Below are positions 36,078 to 45,309 of a stretch of DNA of 64,000 nt, piece by piece. The translations under genes and the position numbers were made by a program. Source of the DNA: Streptococcus sp. 596553 (GTDB lineage Bacteria; Bacillota; Bacilli; Lactobacillales; Streptococcaceae); contig NZ_OXCQ01000001.1 in NCBI RefSeq assembly GCF_900411395.1, forward strand, positions 62,001 through 126,000, written 5' to 3'. The notes under the pieces were generated by a model that did not search any database, was not told where the DNA came from, and saw only the letters and a program-made list of their open reading frames with translations. The stretch's first letter is position 1. Each line of letters opens with the position of its first letter.

Positions 36078-37013
36078 ATGGTATCAACGAAAACACAAAT
36101 TGCTGGTTTTGAGTTTGATAATTGCTTGATGAATGCAGCAGGTGTGGCTTGTATGACGATAGAGGAGCTAGAAGGGGTTAAAAACTCAGCGGCAGGAACC
36201 TTTGTCACTAAGACAGCAACCTTGGACTTCCGTCAGGGAAATCCTGAGCCACGCTATCAAGATGTCCCACTTGGTTCTATCAACTCTATGGGCTTGCCGA
36301 ATAAGGGCTTAGACTATTATTTGAACTATCTTTTGGACTTGCAGGAAAAAGAGCCGAACCGAACTTTCTTTTTATCTCTAGTTGGCATGTCTCCAGAGGA
36401 AACCCATACTATTTTGAAAAAAGTCCAAGAGAGTGATTTTCGTGGTCTGACTGAGCTAAACCTCTCCTGTCCAAATGTTCCAGGAAAACCTCAGATTGCC
36501 TATGATTTTGAGACAACAGACCGGATTTTGGCAGAAGTATTTGCTTACTTTACAAAACCTCTTGGAATTAAGCTTCCACCTTATTTTGATATTGTTCACT
36601 TTGACCAAGCGGCAGCTATTTTTAACAAGTATCCGCTCAAGTTTGTCAACTGCGTCAACTCAATCGGAAACGGACTGTATATAGAAGATGAATCTGTCGT
36701 TATTCGCCCTAAAAATGGTTTCGGTGGGATTGGTGGGGAGTATATCAAACCGACTGCTCTTGCTAATGTTCACGCATTTTATCAACGCTTAAACCCTCAA
36801 ATCCAAATCATCGGAACAGGTGGCGTTCTGACTGGTCGTGATGCCTTTGAACATATCCTCTGTGGAGCGAGTATGGTGCAGGTGGGAACAACCCTTCACA
36901 AAGAAGGCGTCGGTGCTTTCGAACGTATTACCAATGAACTAAAAGCAATCATGGCGGAAAAAGGGTACGAGAGCCTAGAAGATTTCCGTGGGAAATTGCG
37001 CTATATTGACTAA
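36078..37013 (+). CDS. pyrD: dihydroorotate dehydrogenase, class 1A
   Basis: PyrD oxidises dihydroorotate to orotate in pyrimidine synthesis; the class 1A enzyme is soluble and uses fumarate. The 311 residues begin [18 protein letters not shown], then [17 protein letters not shown] and [11 protein letters not shown], the active-site cysteine in [14 protein letters not shown], and the FMN-phosphate loops [21 protein letters not shown] and VQVGT. It is the pyrDA type of lactic acid bacteria, not the pyrDB/pyrK type. The start has CTGGAGG. holA follows 33 bp on, probably co-transcribed. Confidence 0.95.
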   Translation: MVSTKTQIAGFEFDNCLMNAAGVACMTIEELEGVKNSAAGTFVTKTATLDFRQGNPEPRYQDVPLGSINSMGLPNKGLDYYLNYLLDLQEKEPNRTFFLSLVGMSPEETHTILKKVQESDFRGLTELNLSCPNVPGKPQIAYDFETTDRILAEVFAYFTKPLGIKLPPYFDIVHFDQAAAIFNKYPLKFVNCVNSIGNGLYIEDESVVIRPKNGFGGIGGEYIKPTALANVHAFYQRLNPQIQIIGTGGVLTGRDAFEHILCGASMVQVGTTLHKEGVGAFERITNELKAIMAEKGYESLEDFRGKLRYID

Positions 37014-37046
37014 ATTAAATCGAAAAATCAGAAGAAAGGAGAGGAG

Positions 37047-38084
37047 ATGCTAGCTATTGAAGAAAGCCAGAAGTTGACTTTATCAAATTTACCGAGCCTG
37101 AACCTTTTTACAGGGACAGATCAGGGTCAGTTTGAAATTATGAAGAGTCAAGTATTGAAACAGATTGGCTATGATTCTGCCGACCTCAACTTTGCCTACT
37201 TTGATATGAAAGAAGTGGTTTACAAGGATGTTGAACTGGAGCTGGTCAGCCTTCCTTTCTTTGCGGATGAGAAAATCGTGATATTAGACCATTTTGTCGA
37301 TATGACAACAGCCAAGAAACGCTTTTTAACAGATGATGAACTCAAGTCGTTTGAGGAATACCTTGATAATCCTTCACCAACAACCAAGTTGTTAATCTTT
37401 GCAGAAGGAAAGCTGGATAGCAAAAGACGGTTGGTTAAATTACTGAAGCGTGATGCCAAGGTCTTTGATGCAGTAGAAGCCAAAGAACAAGAATTGCGTC
37501 AGTATTTCCAAAAGTGGAGTCAGAAACAAGGTCTGCAGTTTACCAATCATTCTTTTGAAAATCTCCTCATCAAGTCGGGTTTTCAATTTAGTGAAATTCA
37601 GAAAAATCTCCTCTTTTTACAGTCCTATAAAGAAGACTCTGTTATCGAGGAAGAGGATATTGTTAACGCAATTCCCAAGACCTTGCAGGACAATATTTTT
37701 GATTTAACTCAGTTTATTCTGACTAAAAAGATGGACCAGGCGCGTGACTTGGTTAGAGATTTGACCTTGCAAGGGGAAGACGAAATTAAGTTGATTGCTG
37801 TTATGCTAGGACAATTTCGGACTTTTACTCAGGTGAAGATTTTGGCGGAGTCTGGGCAAACAGAATCGCAGATTGCAAGTGGTTTAGGTAGTTATCTCGG
37901 ACGTAATCCTAATCCCTATCAAATCAAGTTTGCGTTGAGAGATGCGCGAGGACTTTCCTTGAGCTTTTTGAAGCAAGCTATTTCTTATTTGATTGAGACA
38001 GACTATCAGATTAAGACAGGTCTTTATGAAAAGAGTTTCCTTTTTGAAAAGGTACTCCTACAGATTGCTAGTCAGGTCAATTGA
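37047..38084 (+). CDS. holA: DNA polymerase III delta subunit
   Basis: HolA is the clamp-loader delta subunit that opens the beta clamp. The 345-residue protein has the usual weakly conserved three-domain form: a RecA-like domain with NLFTGTDQGQFEIMK (no Walker A, as expected for delta), a middle helical domain, and the C-terminal collar with SLSFLKQAISYLIETDYQIKTGL. It has GGAGAGGAG before the ATG. A hairpin with a T-rich tail follows. Confidence 0.92.
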   Translation: MLAIEESQKLTLSNLPSLNLFTGTDQGQFEIMKSQVLKQIGYDSADLNFAYFDMKEVVYKDVELELVSLPFFADEKIVILDHFVDMTTAKKRFLTDDELKSFEEYLDNPSPTTKLLIFAEGKLDSKRRLVKLLKRDAKVFDAVEAKEQELRQYFQKWSQKQGLQFTNHSFENLLIKSGFQFSEIQKNLLFLQSYKEDSVIEEEDIVNAIPKTLQDNIFDLTQFILTKKMDQARDLVRDLTLQGEDEIKLIAVMLGQFRTFTQVKILAESGQTESQIASGLGSYLGRNPNPYQIKFALRDARGLSLSFLKQAISYLIETDYQIKTGLYEKSFLFEKVLLQIASQVN

Positions 38085-38096
38085 TATTTTTTGAAA

Positions 38097-38134
38097 CTAT
38101 AACCCGCGTCAACATTATCTTGTCGTGGGTTTCT
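38097..38134 (+). terminator. holA terminator
   Basis: AACCCGCGTCA and TGTCGTGGGTT pair with a mismatch and a G-T pair, followed by TCTTG. A moderate terminator. Confidence 0.55.
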
Positions 38135-38152
38135 TGCTAATTTGCTTGTTTT

Positions 38153-38483
38153 ATACTCAAGGAAAATCAAAGAGCAAACTAGGAAACTAGCCGCAGGTTG
38201 CTCAAAGCACTGCTTTGAGGTTGTAGATAAGACTGACGAAGTCAGCTCAAAACATGTTTTTGAGGTTGCGGATGAAACTGACGAAGTCAGCTCAAAGCAC
38301 TGCTTTGAGGTTGCGGATGAAACTGACGAAGTCAGCTCAAAACATGTTTTTGAGGTTGCGGATGAAACTGACGAAGTCAGCTCAAAACACTGTTTTGAGG
38401 TTGTGGATAGAACTGACGAAGTCAGTAACCATACGTACGGCAAGGCGACGTTGACGCGGTTTGAAGAGATTTTCGAAGAGTAT
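38153..38483 (-). repeat. BOX element with five boxB units
   Basis: One boxC (atactcaaggaaaatcaaag end) and one boxA (gattttcgaagagtat end) enclose five boxB copies, each with actgacgaagtcag, spaced by 45 or so bases. Copies 2 to 4 are nearly identical (gcggatgaaactgacg), a sign of recent tandem growth. Open frames through it are artefacts of the 45-base period. It fills most of the 505-base gap between holA and sodA. Confidence 0.95.
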
Positions 38484-38528
38484 TATTAGAAAGTATCTCA
38501 GTGATTTCCTTATCTATAAGCAAAAAAC

Positions 38529-38557
38529 TTGAAAAAATTGAATGTTTGCGTTATCAT
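38529..38557 (+). promoter_or_regulatory. sodA promoter
   Basis: TTGAAA (38529-38534), 17 bp, TATCAT (38552-38557), 31 bases before the start codon. Confidence 0.65.
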
Positions 38558-38588
38558 TTTCATATAGAAAGAAAAAGAGGTATTACAG

Positions 38589-39194
38589 ATGGCTATTATC
38601 TTACCAGATCTTCCATATGCATACGACGCTTTGGAACCATACATCGATGCGGAAACAATGCACTTGCACCATGACAAACACCATCAAACTTATGTCAACA
38701 ATGCCAATGCAGCTCTTGAAAAACACCCTGAAATCGGTGAAGATCTTGAAGCCTTGCTTGCTGATGTAGAATCTATCCCAGCTGATATCCGTCAAGCACT
38801 TATCAACAACGGTGGCGGACACTTGAACCACGCTCTTTTCTGGGAATTGATGACGCCTGAGAAAACAGCTCCATCAGCAGAACTTGCAGCAGCAATCGAT
38901 GCAACATTTGGTTCATTTGAAGAATTCCAAGCAGCCTTCACTGCAGTAGCAACAACTCGTTTTGGTTCTGGCTGGGCATGGTTGGTTGTCAACAAAGAAG
39001 GGAAACTTGAAGTGACTTCAACAGCAAACCAAGACACACCAATCTCAGAAGGTAAAAAACCAATCTTGGGCTTGGACGTTTGGGAACATGCTTACTATGT
39101 GAAATACCGCAACGTGCGTCCTGACTACATCAAAGCTTTCTTCTCAGTGATCAACTGGAACAAAGTAGATGAATTGTACGCAGCTGCTAAATAA
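38589..39194 (+). CDS. sodA: superoxide dismutase, Mn-dependent type
   Basis: SodA turns superoxide into oxygen and hydrogen peroxide. The 201-residue protein opens [17 protein letters not shown], with the metal ligands in [23 protein letters not shown] and the [13 protein letters not shown] motif near the end. The residues around the site ([22 protein letters not shown]) fit the manganese or cambialistic group. It has AAAGAGG before the ATG, its own promoter and a terminator. Confidence 0.96.
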   Translation: MAIILPDLPYAYDALEPYIDAETMHLHHDKHHQTYVNNANAALEKHPEIGEDLEALLADVESIPADIRQALINNGGGHLNHALFWELMTPEKTAPSAELAAAIDATFGSFEEFQAAFTAVATTRFGSGWAWLVVNKEGKLEVTSTANQDTPISEGKKPILGLDVWEHAYYVKYRNVRPDYIKAFFSVINWNKVDELYAAAK

Positions 39195-39203
39195 TGATAG
39201 TTG

Positions 39204-39231
39204 GAGGGAAGAATTGTTCTTCTCTTTTTAA
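39204..39231 (+). terminator. sodA terminator
   Basis: GGGAAGAA and TTCTTCTC around a 3-base loop, then TTTTTA. Confidence 0.8.
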
Positions 39232-39244
39232 GGTTATATTATTT

Positions 39245-39273
39245 TGGTCTGACAAAATCGTCAGACTTTTTTC
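39245..39273 (+). terminator. second terminator after sodA
   Basis: GTCTGAC and GTCAGAC form a perfect 7-bp stem with a 6-base loop, followed by six T residues. Confidence 0.85.
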
Positions 39274-39350
39274 ATTTTTATGAGAAACGTGCTAACTGCT
39301 AGAAATTATGGTAGAATAAAGTATTAAGTAATCGTGAAAAAAGGATATCT

Positions 39351-39881
39351 ATGCGAAAAGAAATTGCACCTGAATTATACAACTATAACAAGTTTCCTGG
39401 TCCTGAGTTTCATTTACACGGGGACAAGGTTGAAACGGAAGGGATAGCTTTTTCCTTGGTGGAAAACATCAAGGATGCCTTCGATGTGACGGCTTTTAAT
39501 CAGCGTTTTTCAGAAGTCTTAACCAAGTTTGATTATATCGTGGGAGACTGGAGCAACGAACAGCTTCGTCTACGAGGTTTTTATAAGGATGATCGAACAG
39601 AAGAAAAACTTGAAAAAATCAGTCGTTTACAAGACTACCTTTTAGAGTATTGTAGTTATGGTTGTGCCTATTTTGTCTTAGAAAATGAAGCTCCTAAGCG
39701 AGCATCATTTGACAAGAAAATGCGTAAGAAGGAAGAAGAAACACCTTCGAAAAAAGGAAAGAAACCTACTCAAACCAAACGAAAACCGAATGCAGATAAG
39801 AAAAATAGACGTCGTCAGAAAGACCAGTATTCTCAGAAAGAGGACAAGGGACAACGTCATTTTGTCATTCGTCAGAAGTGA
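39351..39881 (+). CDS. YutD family protein
   Basis: A 176-residue cytoplasmic protein. Residues 1-115 match the YutD-like domain (FDVTAFNQRFSEVLTKFDYIVGDWSNEQLRLRGFY, then EYCSYGCAYFVLENE). The last 55 residues form a lysine- and arginine-rich tail (KKGKKPTQTKRKP) that could bind RNA. The function is unknown. It lies 20 bp before rlmN and probably forms one operon with rlmN, vanZ and the ABC-F gene. Confidence 0.82.
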   Translation: MRKEIAPELYNYNKFPGPEFHLHGDKVETEGIAFSLVENIKDAFDVTAFNQRFSEVLTKFDYIVGDWSNEQLRLRGFYKDDRTEEKLEKISRLQDYLLEYCSYGCAYFVLENEAPKRASFDKKMRKKEEETPSKKGKKPTQTKRKPNADKKNRRRQKDQYSQKEDKGQRHFVIRQK

Positions 39882-39901
39882 GTAGAGAATAAGGAGAAGA
39901 A

Positions 39902-40987
39902 ATGAAACCGTCAATTTATAGTTTAACACGTCAAACCATGCAGGAATGGGTTTTGGAGCAGGGAGAAAAGAAATTCCGTGCAGATCAAATTTGGGAATGG
40001 CTTTACCGTAAACGTGTCCAGTCATTTGAAGAGATGACCAACCTTTCCAAGGATTTGATTGCTAAGCTTAATGACCAGTTTGTGGTCAATCCCTTGAAAC
40101 AGCGTATCGTGCAAGAGTCTGCTGATGGGACAGTTAAATATCTTTTTGAATTGCCAGATGGTATGTTGATAGAGACTGTACTTATGCGTCAACACTATGG
40201 TTTGTCAGTCTGTGTGACCACTCAGGTCGGCTGTAATATCGGTTGTACCTTCTGTGCCTCTGGTTTGATTAAGAAACAACGTGACCTCAATAATGGGGAA
40301 ATCGTAGCGCAAATCATGCTGGTTCAGAAATACTTTGATGAGCGTGGACAGGACGAACGCGTCAGCCATATTGTTGTCATGGGAATCGGTGAGCCCTTTG
40401 ATAACTACAACAATGTCTTAAATTTCGTTCGTACTATCAATGATGACAAGGGAATGGCAATCGGTGCTCGTCACATTACGGTTTCAACCTCAGGTTTGGC
40501 CCATAAAATTCGTGATTTTGCTAATGAAGGGGTTCAGGTTAATCTTGCCGTTTCCCTTCACGCACCTAACAATGAATTGCGCTCAAGCATCATGAAGATT
40601 AACCGTGCCTTTCCGATTGAAAAACTCTTTGCGGCTATTGAGTACTACATTGAGACAACTAATCGTCGTGTGACCTTTGAGTATATCATGCTCAATGAAG
40701 TCAATGACGGTGTAGAACAAGCCTTGGAATTGGCTGAATTGCTCAAGAACATCAAGAAATTGTCTTATGTAAACTTGATTCCTTATAACCCAGTTAGTGA
40801 GCATGACCAATATAGCCGTAGTCCTAAAGAGCGCGTCCTGGCCTTCTATGATACGCTTAAGAAAAAAGGGGTTAACTGTGTTGTTCGTCAAGAGCATGGT
40901 ACTGATATTGATGCAGCTTGTGGACAATTGCGTTCCAATACAATGAAACGTGACCGCCAGAAAGCAGTCGCAGCAGTCAATCCTTAA
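39902..40987 (+). CDS. rlmN: dual-specificity RNA methyltransferase RlmN
   Basis: RlmN uses radical SAM chemistry to put a C2 methyl on A2503 of 23S rRNA and A37 of some tRNAs. The 361 residues have the iron-sulfur motif [34 protein letters not shown] and [12 protein letters not shown]. The second catalytic cysteine lies in AACGQLRSN near the end. The start has AAGGAGAAG. Its stop overlaps the vanZ-like start. Confidence 0.96.
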   Translation: MKPSIYSLTRQTMQEWVLEQGEKKFRADQIWEWLYRKRVQSFEEMTNLSKDLIAKLNDQFVVNPLKQRIVQESADGTVKYLFELPDGMLIETVLMRQHYGLSVCVTTQVGCNIGCTFCASGLIKKQRDLNNGEIVAQIMLVQKYFDERGQDERVSHIVVMGIGEPFDNYNNVLNFVRTINDDKGMAIGARHITVSTSGLAHKIRDFANEGVQVNLAVSLHAPNNELRSSIMKINRAFPIEKLFAAIEYYIETTNRRVTFEYIMLNEVNDGVEQALELAELLKNIKKLSYVNLIPYNPVSEHDQYSRSPKERVLAFYDTLKKKGVNCVVRQEHGTDIDAACGQLRSNTMKRDRQKAVAAVNP

Positions 40988-41469
40988 TGATGAAGAAGAC
41001 TTATAATCATATTTTGGTCTGGGGAGTTATTTTCTATAGCATTTGCATTGTCTATTTTTGCTTTACTCCTCAAGAACAATCTCCCGTGGGGGTGGAAACT
41101 CCAGGTATTCAGCATCTTGGACGCCTGGTTTTTCTTTTGACTCCTTTCAATTCTCTTTGGAAACTGGGCGAAGTGAGTGATGTAGGACAATTATCTTGGA
41201 TTTTTTTACAAAATATCCTCAATGTCTTCTTACTTTTTCCTTTGATATTCCAACTCCTTTATCTCCTTCCAAACTTGCGAAAAACAAAAAAGGTGCTACT
41301 TTTTAGCTTTCTAGTGAGTCTTGGAATTGAGTGTACGCAGTTAGTCTTGGATTTTTTCTTTGATTTCAATCGCGTCTTTGAGATTGATGATTTGTGGACT
41401 AATACCTTGGGTGGCTATCTGGCTTGGTTTCTCTATAAACAATTACATAAAAACAAGATAAGGAATTAA
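40987..41469 (+). CDS. VanZ family membrane protein
   Basis: A 160-residue protein with four to five membrane helices. The VanZ-like marks are the first helix with YFCFTPQEQSP, the SLGIECTQLVLDFFF segment and FEIDDLWTNTLGGYLAW. VanZ itself gives low teicoplanin resistance, but most relatives have no known role. It overlaps rlmN by one base and the ABC-F gene starts one base after its stop. Confidence 0.82.
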   Translation: MMKKTYNHILVWGVIFYSICIVYFCFTPQEQSPVGVETPGIQHLGRLVFLLTPFNSLWKLGEVSDVGQLSWIFLQNILNVFLLFPLIFQLLYLLPNLRKTKKVLLFSFLVSLGIECTQLVLDFFFDFNRVFEIDDLWTNTLGGYLAWFLYKQLHKNKIRN

Positions 41470-41470
41470 A

Positions 41471-43012
41471 ATGAGTATTTTAGAAGTTAAAAATCTGAGT
41501 CACGGTTTTGGTGACCGTGCAATTTTTGAAGATGTGTCCTTCCGTCTTCTCAAAGGAGAACATATCGGCCTGGTCGGTGCCAATGGTGAAGGAAAATCAA
41601 CCTTTATGAGTATCGTGACTGGTAAAATGCTGCCAGATGAAGGGAAGGTTGAGTGGTCCAAATATGTGACTGCTGGTTACTTGGATCAGCACTCCGTCCT
41701 TGCTGAAGGGCAGTCGGTACGTGATGTTCTCCGTACAGCCTTTGATGAGCTTTTCAAAGCGGAAGCCCGTATCAATGACCTCTATATGGAAATGGCTGAA
41801 GACGGAGCGGATGTTGATGCTCTCATGGAAGAAGTGGGAGAACTTCAAGACCGTTTAGAGAGTCGTGATTTCTATACCTTGGATGCTAAGATTGACGAAG
41901 TAGCGCGTGCCCTTGGTGTCATGGACTTTGGCATGGATACAGATGTAACTTCTTTGTCAGGTGGGCAAAGAACCAAGGTGCTTTTGGCAAAACTTCTCCT
42001 TGAAAAGCCTGATATATTACTTTTGGATGAGCCGACCAACTATTTGGATGCTGAGCATATTGACTGGCTTAAGCGCTATCTCCAAAACTATGAGAATGCC
42101 TTTGTCCTCATTTCACACGACATTCCATTCCTAAATGACGTTATCAATATTGTCTATCATGTGGAAAATCAACAGCTGACGCGTTATTCTGGTGACTACT
42201 ACCAGTTCCAAGAAGTCTATGCTATGAAGAAATCTCAGCTAGAGGCTGCCTACGAACGTCAGCAAAAAGAAATTGCGGATCTCAAGGACTTCGTGGCTCG
42301 AAACAAAGCGCGTGTTGCAACACGAAACATGGCCATGTCTCGTCAGAAGAAATTGGATAAGATGGATATTATCGAACTGCAAAGTGAGAAACCAAAGCCA
42401 TCCTTTGATTTTAAACCAGCTCGTACACCAGGTCGCTTTATTTTCCAAGCTAAGGATTTGCAAATTGGTTATGATCGTCCTCTGACCAAGCCTTTAAATC
42501 TTACCTTTGAACGTAATCAAAAGGTTGCTATTATCGGGGCAAATGGTATCGGAAAAACAACTCTCTTGAAGTCTCTCTTGGGAATTATCCCGCCAATCGC
42601 TGGAGAAGTTGAACGTGGAGACTACCTAGAACTTGGCTACTTTGAACAGGAAGTAGAAGGCGGTAATCGCCAAACTCCTCTTGAAGCTGTCTGGAATGCC
42701 TTTCCAGCTCTCAACCAAGCAGAAGTTCGTGCAGCCCTTGCTCGTTGTGGTTTGACAACCAAGCATATTGAAAGTCAAATTCAGGTCTTGTCAGGTGGGG
42801 AACAAGCCAAGGTTCGTTTCTGTCTCTTGATGAATCGTGAAAACAACGTTTTAGTGCTGGACGAGCCAACCAACCACTTGGATGTGGATGCCAAGGATGA
42901 ACTCAAACGCGCTCTCAAAGAATATAAGGGATCTATTCTTATGGTCTGCCACGAACCAGACTTTTATGAAGGCTGGATGGACCAAATCTGGGATTTTAAT
43001 AATTTAACTTAA
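41471..43012 (+). CDS. ABC-F family ATPase
   Basis: A 513-residue cytoplasmic protein with two ATPase domains and no membrane part. Domain 1: Walker A GANGEGKST, signature LSGGQRTK, Walker B ILLLDEPTNYLD. A charged linker follows (about 235-320, KKSQLEAAYERQQKEIADL), then domain 2 with GANGIGKTT, LSGGEQAK and LVLDEPTNHLDVD. ABC-F proteins act at the ribosome E site. This one looks like a housekeeping translation factor instead of a drug-protection protein, given its place in a conserved operon, but the subtype is not certain. Confidence 0.9.
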   Translation: MSILEVKNLSHGFGDRAIFEDVSFRLLKGEHIGLVGANGEGKSTFMSIVTGKMLPDEGKVEWSKYVTAGYLDQHSVLAEGQSVRDVLRTAFDELFKAEARINDLYMEMAEDGADVDALMEEVGELQDRLESRDFYTLDAKIDEVARALGVMDFGMDTDVTSLSGGQRTKVLLAKLLLEKPDILLLDEPTNYLDAEHIDWLKRYLQNYENAFVLISHDIPFLNDVINIVYHVENQQLTRYSGDYYQFQEVYAMKKSQLEAAYERQQKEIADLKDFVARNKARVATRNMAMSRQKKLDKMDIIELQSEKPKPSFDFKPARTPGRFIFQAKDLQIGYDRPLTKPLNLTFERNQKVAIIGANGIGKTTLLKSLLGIIPPIAGEVERGDYLELGYFEQEVEGGNRQTPLEAVWNAFPALNQAEVRAALARCGLTTKHIESQIQVLSGGEQAKVRFCLLMNRENNVLVLDEPTNHLDVDAKDELKRALKEYKGSILMVCHEPDFYEGWMDQIWDFNNLT

Positions 43013-43027
43013 GAATGAGAGTAAAAG

Positions 43028-43062
43028 AAATACAGTACCGAATATGGATACTGTATTTTTTG
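43028..43062. terminator. terminator between the ABC-F gene and slrA
   Basis: AAATACAGTA and TACTGTATTT form a 10-bp perfect stem with T runs on both strands. Confidence 0.9.
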
Positions 43063-43066
43063 GTTT

Positions 43067-43870
43067 TTATGATTTAAAATCGTAGTCTTTCACTACTTCG
43101 ATACTATTGATAGTAATAGCAGTCGTTGGCTTGTCTTTTTCATCTTTTTCGGCTTTAGCAATTTTATCCACAACATCCATACCGTCAATCACTTGACCAA
43201 AAACTGGGTGTTTGCCATCTAAACTAGGGTTTCCACCTTCTTTGTAGGCTTCGATGATTTTCTTGGGATACTTGCTTGTAGGGAGTTTAGCAGAGGTATC
43301 AGTAGAGTTTTGGTTGATGAAGAATTGGCTACCATTGGTGTTTGGTTGACCAGTATTAGCCATAGCAAGAGCACCACGGATGTTATAGAGATAAGGAGTA
43401 ATCTCGTTCTTGAAACCAGTTCCCTTATCTTTAGTCTTATCCTTGTCATGCCAGATGGACTGACCACCTGTACCGTCCCCTTTTGGATCTCCGGTTTGGA
43501 CCATAAAGCCATCGATGACACGGTGGAAGGTAATACCGTTATAGTAGCCTTCTTTGGCATGAGTGAGGAAGTTTTCAACCGCTAGAGGAGCGAGTTTAGG
43601 GAAGAGCTTAATGCGGATATCACCTTGGCTTGTGTGGAGAATCACTTCGGCTTCATCTTCAGCAACTTCTTTAGATAGTTGTGGGAAATTGGCGTTTTCG
43701 TTTGTTAAAGCATCGTTTAACTCCTTGGTAGATTGGGCTGCTGCTTTGGAGCTTTCCTCAGCGGCCAAGCTAGAATCTACATAGTCATCACCACGCAAAC
43801 TACGTTGGATGTTGCTACATCCAGCTAGAGCTACAGTGGATAGTAAAAGAAGGGTTGCTAGTTTTTTCAT
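43067..43870 (-). CDS. slrA: cyclophilin-type peptidyl-prolyl isomerase lipoprotein SlrA
   Basis: A 267-residue surface lipoprotein with signal peptide and lipobox LAGC, lipid site C18. A linker rich in Ala, Ser and Glu follows, then the cyclophilin domain (about 75-260) with [24 protein letters not shown], the catalytic arginine in FHR, and [15 protein letters not shown]. In pneumococcus SlrA is an outer-face prolyl isomerase that aids colonisation. It has its own promoter and shares a terminator with the ABC-F gene. Confidence 0.95.
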   Translation of the reverse strand: MKKLATLLLLSTVALAGCSNIQRSLRGDDYVDSSLAAEESSKAAAQSTKELNDALTNENANFPQLSKEVAEDEAEVILHTSQGDIRIKLFPKLAPLAVENFLTHAKEGYYNGITFHRVIDGFMVQTGDPKGDGTGGQSIWHDKDKTKDKGTGFKNEITPYLYNIRGALAMANTGQPNTNGSQFFINQNSTDTSAKLPTSKYPKKIIEAYKEGGNPSLDGKHPVFGQVIDGMDVVDKIAKAEKDEKDKPTTAITINSIEVVKDYDFKS

Positions 43871-43899
43871 TCTGATCCTTTCAAAAATTCATTTCTACC

Positions 43900-43928
43900 A
43901 TTGTACCCTAAAAGGAAGGGGATTTCAA
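43900..43928 (-). promoter_or_regulatory. slrA promoter
   Basis: Minus strand TTGAAA (43923-43928), 17 bp, TACAAT (43900-43905). Confidence 0.75.
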
Positions 43929-43929
43929 A

Positions 43930-44174
43930 TATTAGTGACAAGGTGGTTTTAGAGAAAGTCAACTAAAAAGTCACTTGCTTTGGGGCATCAATGCCATAAG
44001 TGTACTCAAAGTATTTAGGAAACCAGGTCATAAGAAAGCTCGTAAAGCATCACAATTAGCAAACGTTAATTCGAAAGAATTACTATATTTTAAAAGAGCA
44101 CATTTTCAATGGATTTTTCTTTTGACTTTACTTCCTAATGAATCAATGAACTTAATACTAGGTCTCGGAAAGAA
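43930..44174. other. gap between slrA and the XRE gene
   Basis: About 245 bases. A plus-strand frame of 86 codons (43975-44235) has a lysine-rich then hydrophobic composition, but it lacks a ribosome site and runs into the antisense of the XRE gene. I do not call it a gene. Nothing else is recognised. Confidence 0.4.
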
Positions 44175-44399
44175 TTATGCTTCCTCTTGCTGTCTGAGTT
44201 CAAAGAGGTCTTCTACTTTCAGATTAAAAACTTGAGCAATTTTAAGAGCCATTTCTAGCGAAGGGTTGTAACGGTTATTTTCCAAGTGCAGAATTGTCTC
44301 GCGTCGCATGCCGATGAGGTCGGCTAACTCCTGCTGGGTCATGCCTGTGGACTCACGAACAGATTTGAGATTAGTAATAATTTTGCTTTCTTTGGCCAT
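44175..44399 (-). CDS. XRE family transcriptional regulator
   Basis: A 74-residue protein that is almost entirely a Cro/CI helix-turn-helix: LKSVRESTGMTQQELADLIGMRRETILHLENNRYNPSLEMALKIAQVFNL in function, with the recognition helix around residues 29-40. It starts two bases after the membrane-protein gene with GAGG upstream, so both are one operon. Small regulators of this type with a membrane partner are frequent in Firmicutes. Confidence 0.9.
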   Translation of the reverse strand: MAKESKIITNLKSVRESTGMTQQELADLIGMRRETILHLENNRYNPSLEMALKIAQVFNLKVEDLFELRQQEEA

Positions 44400-44401
44400 G
44401 C

Positions 44402-44998
44402 TTATCCTCTACGTTCCAAGATAAAATAGACAACCGCAAAGATGCAAATCAAGGCAGCTATGCTAAAAAATATCTGTCCCATGTAAAGAGTGAGAGACCC
44501 CATATACCCAATGATAACTGTTAGGATCATCAGTGCGCCTAGTATAAAAACAAACATCAAGCTAGCTGCCTTGGCTAAATTAGCATAAAAGCGTTCGTCC
44601 GGAGTTTCCTTGACATTTTTCAAACAGAAAAAAGCAAATAAAATCACTTCAATAACGAGGCCAATTCCCAAAATCCATTCTTTAATACCAGAACTTACGC
44701 TAGGGGTTGCCAGCCAAATCCCTACTGTATAAAAAATGCTTGCTGCAAACACAAGTATCGTGTAAAGCTTAACAGACAAGTCAAAAATAATCTTTTCCTT
44801 ACCTTTCTGACTTTTATGAGACCATAGTTTCATATGTAGCCAGCTCCAAATAGCTACAATTTGACCTGACACTGAAATACCAGTAATAACTAACTTGGGT
44901 TCCCAACTAAGATTAGAACCAAATAAAACAATAAAATCAATAAAGAGAGCTACGGCAATCATTGCAATGAGGCCACGCATTTTTTGACTTTTTTTCAT
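44402..44998 (-). CDS. membrane protein paired with the XRE regulator
   Basis: A 198-residue protein with six hydrophobic stretches (about 9-29, 37-55, 75-95, 107-127, 145-165, 170-193). A cytoplasmic loop carries ETPDERFYANLAKAASL, a DER motif seen in DUF2178/DUF3796-like membrane proteins next to XRE regulators. The exact family is uncertain and the function unknown; it may hold the regulator at the membrane or respond to its signal. It is first in the two-gene operon, with a direct repeat over its promoter. Confidence 0.7.
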   Translation of the reverse strand: MKKSQKMRGLIAMIAVALFIDFIVLFGSNLSWEPKLVITGISVSGQIVAIWSWLHMKLWSHKSQKGKEKIIFDLSVKLYTILVFAASIFYTVGIWLATPSVSSGIKEWILGIGLVIEVILFAFFCLKNVKETPDERFYANLAKAASLMFVFILGALMILTVIIGYMGSLTLYMGQIFFSIAALICIFAVVYFILERRG

Positions 44999-45012
44999 GA
45001 TAGACTCCTTTT

Positions 45013-45061
45013 TGTGTTATAAATATATAATATTTAAATGTTGTGTTATAAATATATCACA
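45013..45061 (-). promoter_or_regulatory. direct repeat upstream of the membrane-XRE operon
   Basis: TGTGTTATAAATATAT occurs at 45013-45028 and again at 45042-45057, 29 bp apart. The second copy continues as CACA, giving TGTG...CACA ends. It is a good candidate for binding by the XRE protein, overlapping the AT-rich promoter. Confidence 0.55.
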
Positions 45062-45062
45062 C

Positions 45063-45309
45063 TTAAATTTAGAAAGCAAGAATTTTATGTGTCAATGTGG
45101 TAATTATTTGAAAAAATTTTTTAATAAAAGCCCTTGATAGTCAAACAACTAAAGAATTTCTGGAAAATCTAGATACTGTATGAATCTCTACTTTTTTCTT
45201 AGACTGTTATAAAGTCTGTCAGAATAAGCGTTATAGGTGTAGAAGTTAATTTTTACAGAACTAAATTATTTCCTTATTTAGAATCTATTACTTCATATTT
45301 TATAAATAA
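45063..45309. other. AT-rich stretch without a gene
   Basis: No open frame with a ribosome site is seen on either strand. Together with the split pseudogene and BOX element to its right it makes up a 786-base stretch without an intact gene. Confidence 0.5.

Noticed and set aside
38142..38489. Open frames of 115-123 codons on both strands, rich in repeated Val-Asp-Glu and Ser-Ser motifs
   Set aside because: They are produced by the 45-base period of the BOX boxB array, have no ribosome site, and occur on both strands at once.
43975..44235. An 86-codon plus-strand frame before the XRE gene
   Set aside because: It has no ribosome site, no recognisable family, and overlaps the well-supported XRE gene on the other strand. 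It could be a decayed gene but cannot be supported.
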